Of a DNA stretch of 64,000 nt, positions 8,313 to 17,808 are shown in pieces (position 1 is the first letter of the stretch; each line of letters begins with the position of its first letter). The notes beneath the pieces were generated by a model. The model did not search any database. It saw only the letters and a list, made by a program, of their open reading frames with translations, and was not told the origin of the DNA. The stretch lies in contig CAWBVA010000012.1 of the NCBI GenBank assembly GCA_963792125.1, positions 248,001 through 312,000 on the forward strand, read 5' to 3'. This DNA is from Methanocella_A sp963792125 (GTDB lineage: Archaea; Halobacteriota; Methanocellia; Methanocellales; Methanocellaceae). A program made the position numbers and the translations under genes.

Positions 8313-10892
8313 ATAAATAAATTACTAATCGCAACTATAATCATCTATATTATTATCTCAACAACGATAATAACGATGAAGATTTTAGTTCCGACTATCC
8401 CAGGGAGCGAATCGACTATCCCCGGGAGCGAATCGACTATCCCCGGGAGCGAACCATATTTGAGCGTATCCGAACATCCCTTGTTGTTTTTCAATGATAT
8501 CGGCGAATGTCCCGGTTACATGAATCATAATATAGATCCATGGAAATCCGGTGAAGAGAACATCATTCGTGATGCAAACGAGGCGCTTGAAAAAGATTTT
8601 ACATTAAATACATGGCCCGGTGACCCCTATGAGGATATCATGGGCCGGGCTGGCTATGCGAAAAGCCTGGCACTCGCCTGGCAGATTACTGGTAGCGACC
8701 AGTACGCGCTGAAAGCCACAGAAGCGCTTCTGAACATCGGCAAAGGCGATAACTACAGCCCGCTCCGTAAAAGTTGCGCAATACGGGACTACAGCATCGC
8801 CTACGATATGGTGCAGCCCCACATGAGTGTGGCAACAGATGCGGTTGTCAGAGATAAGCTGGCCGATTTCGCCGACGAGTGCTATAACGATCTGAACGGT
8901 AATGGCAAGGACAGAGACTACGTGACGTTCTGGGACTACCACGGCCAGGCTTACATCAATGTGGCTTTCGCCGGCCTGGCCCTGGAAGACTATACGAATC
9001 CCAACCGAATCGGGATCAGCAGCGGGCCGGATGATTGGCTTAAGTGTGGCACCGACTACTACTTTGTCCGGGATCCGTTACATAACGACCATAAGCCCAT
9101 CGCCTATTACGGGCTTGACAGTGCCACGGGAAAGGACTTAATCGGATATAACGGCTACACGTTGCAGGGCCTGGTGTTATTCGCCCAGGCCTATACCCAT
9201 GTGAAGGGCGAGAACTACCTTGACAGGTATCCAGTGTTGAAAGGTCATTTCACCGCAGAATTGTGGGACTCTTATCCTAATGACATAGAGGCCACATACG
9301 AGACGTTGCTGAACATCAGGTTCAACTACAATAACTGTATCGCTAACCTGCTGGATGACGCAAATAGAAGTGCCGTGCTCAGGCATTACGATAACGTCAA
9401 CGCTAACATCAGGCTCATGCCTGATTCCAGCACTGAAGGGGCGATGAGTTCCGTAACGGAGTACCTGTGTGAGTATAACTATAACGGCCTCGCCAGGAAT
9501 CCGCCCCCGTATACGAACCATCTGGACCCGAACGCCATGTTCCAGACGATGAGGACAGGGTGGAATACAGATAGCGACTTCCTGAGCATGGTCACCACGC
9601 AGCAAATAGCGTCTCACACCGCGAGGCTGGAAGCCCGGAGCGACCAGCTGGCGATACAGTATTATGGCAAAGGCGACTTGCTGATTGCCGACGGTGGCGA
9701 AGATAAGTATATTCTCGACCGGGTATACGGGCTACACCCCGTCTACCATAACCTGATCGTAATTGAAAATCCCCGGACTCCCTTCGGCCTTGACCCGATA
9801 ACCGGCGCCAGGTACCGGGGTGCGGCAAAAGGAGACACAGTAGGGGTCAGGACACCCGCCACGGTGTCAGTGACCGTAACTACCCCGTGGTCCAGCATTT
9901 TAACCGCCAGTGAACAGATTATGGAGTTGCAGGACACCAGCTGGAAAGATATAACGACGCTGAGCACCCCCGTCAACTTCGAACGAACGATATTGTGCCC
10001 GGGTAACGAATACTACATAGTGATCGACCGGGCCAATGGCAGAGAGGCCTGGACTTACCGGAATATATGGAGACTGGCCAGCTTTAACACGGTCAAGACG
10101 ACGAGCCCCGGTAATATAGGCCATGTGAACGGCGACCTGCAAATAGGAAGTTCCGGCTATGACTGGCTGGGCCTCGCCTATGCTAAAGACATTAACACGG
10201 GCATCAACACCAGCCAGCTCAAGTGGAGCACCGTGAATCCATACGGCCAGAGTGTAGAGCTCCAGCTGTATTCGGTCCCCTCCTCAGACGTGTACATAAC
10301 CAAGCATGTAAGCTCGATCGGAGGCAATGGGGCAGCGTCCAACGTCTACTCGCCGGTCATCTACTTCCGGACGACGACGCCCGGGAAGGACCTGTACCGC
10401 GTCACCGCGTTATTATCCAGTTACGCGAACGGACCGGAAGCCTCGACCGGCACCGTCAACGTAACGGGAACGGGTAACGCCCTTAGCATAGTCAACGGCA
10501 GCTGTGTCGATATAATATACACAGGCGCCGGGACATCTACCGTCGGCAGCTTCGTAACCGATGCCGAAACCATGTTCGTGAGGTTCCGGGATGGCCAGCC
10601 CGAAGAATATACATTGCTCAATGGTAAGTTCATCAGCTACCATGATACACCCCTGGTAGAGCTCACGGCAAAAGCAGATTATCTGACCCTGAAGAAGGAC
10701 GATGCGAAAATAACGATGAAGATGAAGTGCGACGGAAACGCCGTTGTTACCCTGGGCCAGATCACCATGCCTCCTGCATATTCAGTGACCATGGACGGCG
10801 CCCCTTACGATGGCTGGGAAATAGTATATGGCAACACTTTAAGGATAAATGCCAAGAACGGCGAACATCAGTATGAGATAACCCGAACATGA
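8313..10892 (+). CDS. Secreted heparinase II/III-like polysaccharide lyase
   Basis: Read from the ATA at 8313, the product is 859 residues with a typical signal or anchor segment (N-K-L-L then a run of Ile/Ala/Thr). The first canonical ATG is 8376 (838 residues, no signal). A threefold TIPGSES repeat follows. The middle resembles alginate/heparin lyase (alpha/alpha) toroid domains: WPGDPYEDIMGRAGYAKSLALAWQITG, YSIAYDMV, and WDYHGQAYINVAFAGLA. A heparinase II/III-type beta-sandwich follows, with the LLIADGGEDKYILDRVYGLHPVYHNLIVIE block. Such enzymes cleave uronic-acid glycosides by beta-elimination. It probably trims or remodels the surface polysaccharide made by this island. The extreme C-terminus is beta-rich. 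Confidence 0.7.
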   Translation: MNKLLIATIIIYIIISTTIITMKILVPTIPGSESTIPGSESTIPGSEPYLSVSEHPLLFFNDIGECPGYMNHNIDPWKSGEENIIRDANEALEKDFTLNTWPGDPYEDIMGRAGYAKSLALAWQITGSDQYALKATEALLNIGKGDNYSPLRKSCAIRDYSIAYDMVQPHMSVATDAVVRDKLADFADECYNDLNGNGKDRDYVTFWDYHGQAYINVAFAGLALEDYTNPNRIGISSGPDDWLKCGTDYYFVRDPLHNDHKPIAYYGLDSATGKDLIGYNGYTLQGLVLFAQAYTHVKGENYLDRYPVLKGHFTAELWDSYPNDIEATYETLLNIRFNYNNCIANLLDDANRSAVLRHYDNVNANIRLMPDSSTEGAMSSVTEYLCEYNYNGLARNPPPYTNHLDPNAMFQTMRTGWNTDSDFLSMVTTQQIASHTARLEARSDQLAIQYYGKGDLLIADGGEDKYILDRVYGLHPVYHNLIVIENPRTPFGLDPITGARYRGAAKGDTVGVRTPATVSVTVTTPWSSILTASEQIMELQDTSWKDITTLSTPVNFERTILCPGNEYYIVIDRANGREAWTYRNIWRLASFNTVKTTSPGNIGHVNGDLQIGSSGYDWLGLAYAKDINTGINTSQLKWSTVNPYGQSVELQLYSVPSSDVYITKHVSSIGGNGAASNVYSPVIYFRTTTPGKDLYRVTALLSSYANGPEASTGTVNVTGTGNALSIVNGSCVDIIYTGAGTSTVGSFVTDAETMFVRFRDGQPEEYTLLNGKFISYHDTPLVELTAKADYLTLKKDDAKITMKMKCDGNAVVTLGQITMPPAYSVTMDGAPYDGWEIVYGNTLRINAKNGEHQYEITRT
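8393..8455 (+). repeat. Three 21-bp tandem repeats encoding TIPGSES
   Basis: Units at 8393-8413, 8414-8434 and 8435-8455 are near-identical and in frame, encoding a 7-residue Ser/Pro/Gly/Glu linker three times. They lie directly after the predicted signal segment of the lyase. They look like a flexible spacer, and replication slippage could change the copy number. Confidence 0.85.
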
Positions 10893-11067
10893 TAACGGCG
10901 TTCGTTCCTGTAATGCGAGCACATGGTAAACATTGTCCTGGAGAATAAATGCCGCTTCGAGTAAGACACCTGCAGGAAGAAGGTACTCATCTATGGCATG
11001 CTGCTTGCGACCATGCTTATCTTACTTCTTGCGCTCATAGTACGCAAACGTAGAATGGGAAGTAATC

Positions 11068-11965
11068 TTGCTGTCGGTACTGGCGCTCATATTAGCGTAT
11101 GTGGCCGCCTACCCGCTTTTTATACCTGCCGCGATAATTTTGTTAAGGGCGAAGGTGATAACTGAGGCTGACGAGCCACGCATTTTCCATATAGTCGAAG
11201 GGCTTAGCAAAAGCAAAGGTATTAAAATGCCGGTGATTGCCATGCTGCAGGGCCGGACAGCCGATACGTTCGTGAGCGGCGCCTGCAGAGATCGCACGGT
11301 CCTCTTTTTCTCTCGGGGATTGCCTGCAGAGTTCAGCGATCGAGAGCTGGAAGAAATATTGAGGTGCGAGATGGATCTGATTGATGAGCGGGGGCTGTTG
11401 GCTTATAACGTCATGATGAGAGCCTTTTCTCTGCTCAGGGCAGTTGCCGCAAGCATCGAACGGTGGCTACTTTTCAAACATGCTGCGGTAACCCGTGACA
11501 CAGGCGTCCTGCATCTGAAGATAGAAAGAGCCAGCCTTTCCGATGTGCCGGAGGTGGTCAGGCTGTTAGTTTCACATGGCATGTATAACTATTTCCGCTC
11601 TGCATGCCTGAACCGGTTAGCCAGGGGAAAAATCGCCGTTTTTCCTGGCCGCCCATTATGACGGGGGTCTGGCGGGTTTCGCGGTAGGCAAGAGGGACCG
11701 CCGATTATTCCAGTCGGAAGGACACCTGTGCAAAATGATAGTGGCGGAGAGGTTCAGAGGGATGGGCATCGGCAGCAGCCTGATACGTTCGTTTATAGAC
11801 ATGTCCATACAAAGCGGATGCGACAGATGTCACCTCGAAGTGAGGGCGAGTAATCTTAAGGCGATATCCCTCTATGAAAAAAACGGGTTCAGGACGGAAA
11901 ACGTGATCAACAGGTATTACCCGGATGGTTCCAGTTGTTTAATAATGGCATTGAACAAGACCTGA
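11068..11965 (+). pseudogene. M48/HtpX-like protease remnant fused to a GNAT acetyltransferase, frameshifted
   Basis: The first ~115 residues resemble an HtpX/M48 membrane protease: a TM segment, then ITEADEPRIFHIVEGLSKSKGIKMPVIAML, then the helix that should carry HExxH. That helix reads ELEEILRCEMDLIDERG, so both zinc ligands are gone. From about residue 150 (LHLKIERASLSDVPEVVRLL) a GNAT domain begins; it continues in the next frame with acetyl-CoA motif RFRGMGIGSSLI and NGFRTENVINRYY. The shift falls at the TTTTT run at 11639-11643. Removing one T gives IAVFLAAHYDGGLAGF, and the whole gene then fits exactly 299 codons. TTG 11068 has GGGAAG upstream. The 175 bases before it look like decayed coding sequence. 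Confidence 0.6.
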
Positions 11966-12016
11966 CAACTCTGGCGCATATACACACACCGGCAGATCAT
12001 AAAAATGAGAAGGTCA

Positions 12017-13042
12017 TTATCGTATTAGCGAGCTCAAAATGGGAGCGCTGGAGACCACTGTGTAACCAATGTCGGCCAGTTTGCCCATCGTGTCCTTTTT
12101 TACCACGTGATAGTACGGCACCAGCGCAGGATTGAACTTGGACTTGAACCTGTTGAGGCGTTTCATGTCGCCGCCCCAGATCTCGAACCGTTTATATCCC
12201 GCTGATTTGGCCATTTTAATCGCTTCCCACACGAAGTAGTCGTTGGAGGCAACCTCCCGGTTCAACGCCGCGTTCCCTAACCAGCCTATACACAGGTCCT
12301 TGTACTCGCAGTTCACATGGACTCCAATTGCTTCATCGTTAAGGTAAGTGAAGTACATTTTGATATTCTGGGGATAAGCAGCAAGGAGGTCTTTCAGGTA
12401 CTCTTTGCTTTGCCGCTGGAAAAAGGTGTTACCCTGGTCCTTTAACGCTGTGGTCATGATTTCATAAAAAAGGTCCACATCAGTGTGTTGTTTATGGTAT
12501 AACCCCTCTTTTGCACTTTTGTTAATGCTGCGCCGGCATGCGGTTTCAAATCCATCCCAGATGGTATCCAGCGGCTTTTCCAGGTCTATCATGTAAGTGT
12601 AAAAGAGCCTGACACCGTAGTCCCCCCAGATAAACTGCCTTACGTCGGTCATCTCCGGCATGAAGGTGAATGACATGAAGTTAGCACGGTTATTTTTCAA
12701 CTCCCGATCGATGTCTGTCCAGACCAGGTCAAGGTGGCTCTCCCTTTTTTGCTGTTTGTGGTTGGCGTGTTCCTTTCCCATAACCAGTCCCATGTAGGGG
12801 ATGTAAACAAGCGTCCCTTGTGGCGGGGAATATGCCAGATTCATACCCATCTTATGCACATAGAACATGGGCAGGACAGCAATCAGTTGCTCACCTTTAA
12901 ATATACCATACGTCCGCAGATCGTAACCGGTGTGTTTTTGTATGATTTTTAGCATATCCCATTTATGGAAAAGCAAGCCGTAAGGGCTGTCGTCGATGAA
13001 CTTATCCCACTGGTCTTTATCAGTAATAATATCAATTGCCAT
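12017..13042 (-). CDS. FemAB/GNAT-like transferase, island paralogue 3
   Basis: A 341-residue paralogue. It has YGLLFHKWDMLKIIQKHTGYDL near 21-42, YSPPQGTLVYIPYMGLVMG near 72-90, CRRSINKSAKEG near 170 (the basic segment shared by the family), and the C-terminal GGDMKRLNRFKSKFNPALVPYYHVVKKD-type block. ATG 13042 is preceded by GGGGGAG at ideal spacing. No signal peptide is present, so the action is cytoplasmic. It stands alone between the HtpX/GNAT remnant and the flippase and may be transcribed from the A+T-rich region at 13060-13250. Confidence 0.75.
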   Translation of the reverse strand: MAIDIITDKDQWDKFIDDSPYGLLFHKWDMLKIIQKHTGYDLRTYGIFKGEQLIAVLPMFYVHKMGMNLAYSPPQGTLVYIPYMGLVMGKEHANHKQQKRESHLDLVWTDIDRELKNNRANFMSFTFMPEMTDVRQFIWGDYGVRLFYTYMIDLEKPLDTIWDGFETACRRSINKSAKEGLYHKQHTDVDLFYEIMTTALKDQGNTFFQRQSKEYLKDLLAAYPQNIKMYFTYLNDEAIGVHVNCEYKDLCIGWLGNAALNREVASNDYFVWEAIKMAKSAGYKRFEIWGGDMKRLNRFKSKFNPALVPYYHVVKKDTMGKLADIGYTVVSSAPILSSLIR

Positions 13043-13280
13043 TCCTGCTCCCCCGTTTCACAGTGCAGATGTATTTTTAATAAAATGACTGGCCACAATC
13101 CATCTTAGAACTCCGGTTACAGGTTCATTTTTTACCTTTTTTGCCATATCTGAATAAGCATCCGTTTCACTGATGCATTCGCTCCGTTTTATTACATAAT
13201 ATATCTATATTTATTAATTGGTTGCTATAATTATATATAGATTTTCAATTAACCTAATGCAACACGTCCGCACGCATCGA

Positions 13281-14570
13281 TTATACTGGAACTTCCTTTT
13301 TTGAACGAAAGCTTAGCCAGCCCCATCTCCGCCCCATATAAATAATCACGGCGTCCACGATGAGGAACGTGGCAATCATAGCATAGCCGACGCCCGCCAT
13401 GCCCATATCGATGATGAAAAGATACGACAGGCTTGCGAGCAGCACCATGATCAGCGCGTTTAAAGTAATCAGGGCTTTGATTTTCATTCGTATGTTAAGC
13501 AGCGGTTGAAAGAGCGAATAGATAGCATAGAGCGGGCTTGAGAGCGCCACCAGCCTCAGCAGATTAACCGCATCTTCGTTCACATAGCTACTCCCGATCA
13601 GCGCCAGGAGGGAGCTGCCGAACACCCAGAAAAGGATGATGCCAGGGACAAGCAACGAAACCATGGATATCCCGGACTTCACCAGGTTCTTCCTCAGGTT
13701 TTCCCCGTACACTCCTTCGACAAAGAACGATACGCCCAGTGCTATTGGCACCTGTAGCAGGAAATTACCGATCGAAAAGGCAATGTAAAAGGTCCCTGCC
13801 GCACTGTCACCCAGGAGGTTCAGCACGATGATGGGCAGCACCAGGAAGCCAGTGCCGTACATGATGTTAGACACGTAGTTACCGAACGAAAATTTGAACG
13901 ATTTTTTAATAAACTCCCGGTCCACCTGTGGCCTGAATGGAATAAACCTGAGCATGATCAGAAAGATGATGAAATAGGTAATGATGTAGCTAAGGAAGTT
14001 CGCCCCGATGATACCCATGCTTCCTAGAAACGCCAGTGGCACCAGGGCCACCAGGCTTGACAGGAGGAGGACGTTTTGCAGGAAGGAGTACCGGGCGTCC
14101 CGCATGGCGATGAACGCGTTTGACGTGATTATCCGGATTGAGCTGATGACGGTGAACAGGACAAACACAATCGCGTATACGGGTTGCTGGATGAACGACA
14201 GATCAGGTGAAAGATAGTTCACGAAAAACACATAAAACACCGATAAGACAAGCGAAGAGAACATAGTGACGAACAGGCAGGTGTAGAATGCCCTGGACCG
14301 ATCATATGACTTCAGGAACCTGACCAGTGACATCTCGAAGCCGAACGTGGAAAAGCTAACCAGCAGTGTGGAGCCCGAAATCAGCGCCGTGGCCAGTCCG
14401 ATCTCACCGGCCTGGTAGAACCTGGCGGCAATGATCCAGAAGATTAGGCCTGTCGTCGCGCCCAGGCCTTTGTTGATTAACATGAAGAACGAATTACGAT
14501 ATAACGGATCATGCAAAAAGCCCTTCAGACCTTCAGCGCCTCGTCCTACGGAAAAAGCCATTATACTCAT
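13281..14570 (-). CDS. Wzx/MVF-type polysaccharide flippase
   Basis: A 429-residue membrane protein with about 12 helices, the usual length and topology of polysaccharide-biosynthesis transporters (Wzx, MATE/MVF superfamily). The N-terminus NSFFMLINKGLGATTGLIFWIIAARFY is typical: a first helix with an Asn/Lys start and the AARFY...GEIGLATAL loop. It should flip lipid-linked oligosaccharide across the membrane and links the island to assembly of an external glycan. Its start region (ATG 14570, or ATG 14561) is followed upstream by an A+T-rich promoter-like stretch (14571-14615). Confidence 0.85.
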   Translation of the reverse strand: MSIMAFSVGRGAEGLKGFLHDPLYRNSFFMLINKGLGATTGLIFWIIAARFYQAGEIGLATALISGSTLLVSFSTFGFEMSLVRFLKSYDRSRAFYTCLFVTMFSSLVLSVFYVFFVNYLSPDLSFIQQPVYAIVFVLFTVISSIRIITSNAFIAMRDARYSFLQNVLLLSSLVALVPLAFLGSMGIIGANFLSYIITYFIIFLIMLRFIPFRPQVDREFIKKSFKFSFGNYVSNIMYGTGFLVLPIIVLNLLGDSAAGTFYIAFSIGNFLLQVPIALGVSFFVEGVYGENLRKNLVKSGISMVSLLVPGIILFWVFGSSLLALIGSSYVNEDAVNLLRLVALSSPLYAIYSLFQPLLNIRMKIKALITLNALIMVLLASLSYLFIIDMGMAGVGYAMIATFLIVDAVIIYMGRRWGWLSFRSKKEVPV

Positions 14571-14671
14571 TCTTATTTATCGGTTGCTATATATAAAAGT
14601 TGTTTTCTATAATTAACTCGATAGGCCTGAACCATAATGGTCCGATATCGAAAACAGTTTGGCCAGGGTCA

Positions 14672-15679
14672 TCAGGCCAGGACCCTGGCGAGCTTTTCGG
14701 AGCCATAGCTGGCCGCCCGGAACCGGCGGTCCTTTTTAATCGCGTAGAAGTAGGGCACCAGCGTCGGATTGAACTTGGTCTTGAAATTGTTCAGCCGCAG
14801 CTCGTCGGCCCCGAGGTTCTCGAATATCCTGTACCCTGCGGCCCGGGATTTCTTCATGACCTCCCAGAGGAGGTACTCGTTTATATTTATGCCCTCTTTT
14901 GCCGACGCATTGCCCATCCAGCCGATGCTGCGTCCCTTGTAATCACAATCAACTAAGGCGCCGGTAAAAACATCACCGTTGTACGCGAAATACATTTTCA
15001 GATTATCCGGGAACGCCTTTAGCAACTCGTTTACGTAAGCGGGGCTCTGTCGGTGGAAGAAGGCGTTCTTCACGCGGGACAGCCGTTCACTCATCAGTCC
15101 GAACATCTGGGTTGCATCGTTAGATTCTCCCAGGGAAAGGTTAAGCTTCGAAGCGGCGTTAATTTCGTGTTTGCAATTTTTTTCAAAGCTACTGAAGATC
15201 TTCTCCGGCGGCTTTGCCAGATCGATATAATAGGTATATTGAAGCATGCATTCGTAGCCGTTCCACAGGTACGGCCTTACGTCTATGTTCCCGGGCGCCA
15301 CCGCAAGCGACACGTAGTTGGGGGAAAAGGACCTGATCGTCTTGTCGGCCTCGTTGATAACATAATACAGCAAATCCTCTTTTTCTCGAGGTTTCAGGCT
15401 ATGGTATTCCGGGCTGAGCGCGAAGCCCATGTAGGGCACGTAAGACAGGGTTGTCTGTGGCGGAGAATAGACAAAATTGAGGCCCTTTTTGCGTATATGA
15501 TACAGGGGGATGATGCTGACGAGCTCCTTCTCCTTATATATTCCATAGGTGAACAACCGGTACCCGGTGTACTTCTCGATGATCTTCAGGAAATCCCACT
15601 TATGGAAGAGCATCGCATCCGGGCTTTCTTCGACGAACCGGTCCCAGGAGGATCGATCGCTGATGATGTCGACCGCCAT
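14672..15679 (-). CDS. FemAB/GNAT-like transferase, island paralogue 4
   Basis: A 335-residue paralogue. The family blocks are all present: AMLFHKWDFLKIIEKYTGYRLFTYGIY near 21-47, YSPPQTTLSYVPYMGFALSPEY near 70-91, NCKHEINAASKLNLSL near 165, and LGADELRLNNFKTKFNPTLVPYF-type C-terminus. ATG 15679 follows GGGGAGGG at good spacing. Only 38 bases separate it from the upstream tandem-fusion gene on the same strand, and a further 45 bases separate that one from paralogue 5, so the three form one probable operon. Substrates unknown. Confidence 0.75.
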   Translation of the reverse strand: MAVDIISDRSSWDRFVEESPDAMLFHKWDFLKIIEKYTGYRLFTYGIYKEKELVSIIPLYHIRKKGLNFVYSPPQTTLSYVPYMGFALSPEYHSLKPREKEDLLYYVINEADKTIRSFSPNYVSLAVAPGNIDVRPYLWNGYECMLQYTYYIDLAKPPEKIFSSFEKNCKHEINAASKLNLSLGESNDATQMFGLMSERLSRVKNAFFHRQSPAYVNELLKAFPDNLKMYFAYNGDVFTGALVDCDYKGRSIGWMGNASAKEGININEYLLWEVMKKSRAAGYRIFENLGADELRLNNFKTKFNPTLVPYFYAIKKDRRFRAASYGSEKLARVLA

Positions 15680-15717
15680 CCTACTGCCCTCCCCGGTTTA
15701 ATGTACGTGCCATCATG

Positions 15718-17763
15718 CTATTTCACCTTCACAATGTTCGAAATCCCTGTAACCGTGTTGTAGCCGCGCTCTGCCGCCTTGTACAGGCCGTCCTTCTTTT
15801 GCACGTAGAAACACGGCTCGAGCGCAGGGTTGAACTTGGCCTTGAACACGTTCAGGCGCTTGTTGATAGTGCCATAGTTCTCGTGTCTTTTATAGCCCGA
15901 GGCTTTAGCATTCTTGATCATTTGCCAGTAGAAGAACTCGTTTGTGCTCAGCCCTTTCTGCATGGAGACGTTTCCCATCCACGACATGTAGTGCTGCCTG
16001 TACCCCATGTTGATCTTGACACCCACGACCTCGTCCCCGTTGTAGAAAAAGTACAGCTTGATGTTGTCGGGATAAGCATCAAGCAACTCCCGGAGGTATT
16101 CCGGATTTCGCTTATGGTAGAAGGTGGGGCCGTCCCGGGTCAGGTTGTCTTTCATGATCTCGTTAAACCGGTCTATATCGTTGACCTGCCTGACCGATAG
16201 CGGGTACTTCATGCACTCGGTGATATTTTTCCGGCAGTCGCGATCAAAGCCATCCCAGATCTCTTTGAGCGGCCGGTCTAAGTCTATGACATAGGTATAT
16301 TGCAGGTCAATCTCATAGTCTTCCCAGGCAAATGGCCGGACATCATTTATATCGGACGTCAGGCCCATGGAGATATAGTTCGGTGACAGCGCCTTCAGGC
16401 CCCGGTCCATCTCTTTAACGATGCGGTCCCATGCCAGGATTTTTTCATGCTGCCTGTGCTCATGGAAAGACGGGGCCATCGCGGGCCCCAGGTAAGGGAC
16501 ATTAGCCATGGGCAGAGGTGGCGGTGAAACGAGCGTCCTTAGCCCGTGGTGCATACGCAGGAAAAATGGGATGACACCGATCAGCTCTGCGTCCAGGTAA
16601 ATGCCAAAGGTGTACAGCCGGTACCCGGTGTACTTCTCGACGATCTTAAGGAAATCCCACTTATGGAAGATCGTGCCGTTAGGGCTCTCGTCGATAAATC
16701 GATCCCAGAGGTCTTTATCGGTCAGTAGTTTCATCGACATGGTTTCCTCGAGTCTCACGCCAGGATTTTGCTCAGCCTGCTCCAGGCCATATTTTGCCGT
16801 TCTGTATATCGCATCGCGCCTGTAGACGTAAAAATGGGGCACCAGGGACGGGTTGAATTTTGTCTTCGACAGGTTCAGGCGCTTCTCGTCCGCACCGGTG
16901 TTTTCAAAGGTCTTGAAGCCCTCCTGTTTGGCCGTCTTCATTAGCTCCCATAGCATATACTCGTTCGCGCTGGCGCCATTGTCTACGGCCGTGCTCCCCA
17001 TCCATCCGATACAGTGCCTGTGAAACCCACAAAGTGTCATGGCGCCAAGGATATCGTCCCCGTCATACAGGAAATACATCTTGATGTTATCGGGAAACGC
17101 CTCAAGGACATCTTTGATGTACTCGGGGCTCTGTCTGTGAAAGAAGGTCGTGCCCTGCTTTTTAAGGCCCTGCCTCATGATCTCGATGAACCTGTAAGGA
17201 TCGTGTACCTGCTCTATGGTCAGTGAATGTTTCGAGGCACTTTTAATGTTCTTCCTGCAGCCCTTCTCGATCGATTCCCAGATGGCATCAGCGGACTGCT
17301 CCAGATCGATAATATATGTATACCTCAGCTCTGTCTGGAAACCGTTCCAGGCAAACGGCCTCACATCGGTGAAACCGGGTGAAAGGCCCAACGAGACGTA
17401 GTTAGGCGATATCCGGCTGACTTCGGATCCGATTTCTTCGGCCACGAAGGTCCAGGCGATTTCCTGCTCGTGCGGCTTAAGCTCCGCCATTGCAGGGCCG
17501 GTGACAAACCCGAGGTAAGGCACATATACCAGTGAATTGCGTGGCGGAGAATATAGCATCTTCAGCCCGCTGTGCTTGCTGAAGAACAGGGGAATGGCGC
17601 TTAAGAGATCACCACCCCGGTACACGCCGTAGGCCAGGAGCCGGTCTCCGGTGTACTTCTCCATTATCTTCAGGAACTCCCATTTATGGAAAAGCGTGCC
17701 GTTCACGCTTCCTTCGATGAACCGGTCCCAGAGGACCTTATCATCTATGATTTCTACCGACAT
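15718..17763 (-). CDS. Tandem FemAB/GNAT-like fusion (two full paralogue units in one frame)
   Basis: A 681-residue protein from ATG 17763 (AGGTGAT lies 7 bases upstream; the frame also opens at GTG 17775). Residues about 1-335 and 346-681 are each a complete copy of the family, with their own LFHKWEFLKIMEKYTG / IFHKWDFLKIVEKYTG, SPPRNSLVYVPYLG / SPPPLPMANVPYLG, and SKTKFNPSLVPHFYV / FKAKFNPALEPCFYV blocks. The junction still carries a GAGGAAACC ribosome-site-like stretch before an in-frame ATG at 16740, so the second half may also be made alone. This looks like fusion of two adjacent genes by loss of a stop. No other domain is visible. Confidence 0.78.
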   Translation of the reverse strand: MSVEIIDDKVLWDRFIEGSVNGTLFHKWEFLKIMEKYTGDRLLAYGVYRGGDLLSAIPLFFSKHSGLKMLYSPPRNSLVYVPYLGFVTGPAMAELKPHEQEIAWTFVAEEIGSEVSRISPNYVSLGLSPGFTDVRPFAWNGFQTELRYTYIIDLEQSADAIWESIEKGCRKNIKSASKHSLTIEQVHDPYRFIEIMRQGLKKQGTTFFHRQSPEYIKDVLEAFPDNIKMYFLYDGDDILGAMTLCGFHRHCIGWMGSTAVDNGASANEYMLWELMKTAKQEGFKTFENTGADEKRLNLSKTKFNPSLVPHFYVYRRDAIYRTAKYGLEQAEQNPGVRLEETMSMKLLTDKDLWDRFIDESPNGTIFHKWDFLKIVEKYTGYRLYTFGIYLDAELIGVIPFFLRMHHGLRTLVSPPPLPMANVPYLGPAMAPSFHEHRQHEKILAWDRIVKEMDRGLKALSPNYISMGLTSDINDVRPFAWEDYEIDLQYTYVIDLDRPLKEIWDGFDRDCRKNITECMKYPLSVRQVNDIDRFNEIMKDNLTRDGPTFYHKRNPEYLRELLDAYPDNIKLYFFYNGDEVVGVKINMGYRQHYMSWMGNVSMQKGLSTNEFFYWQMIKNAKASGYKRHENYGTINKRLNVFKAKFNPALEPCFYVQKKDGLYKAAERGYNTVTGISNIVKVK

Positions 17764-17808
17764 GTCTTCGATCACCTGTGCACGGCAGCTCCGGCCTCTC
17801 CATGACCC

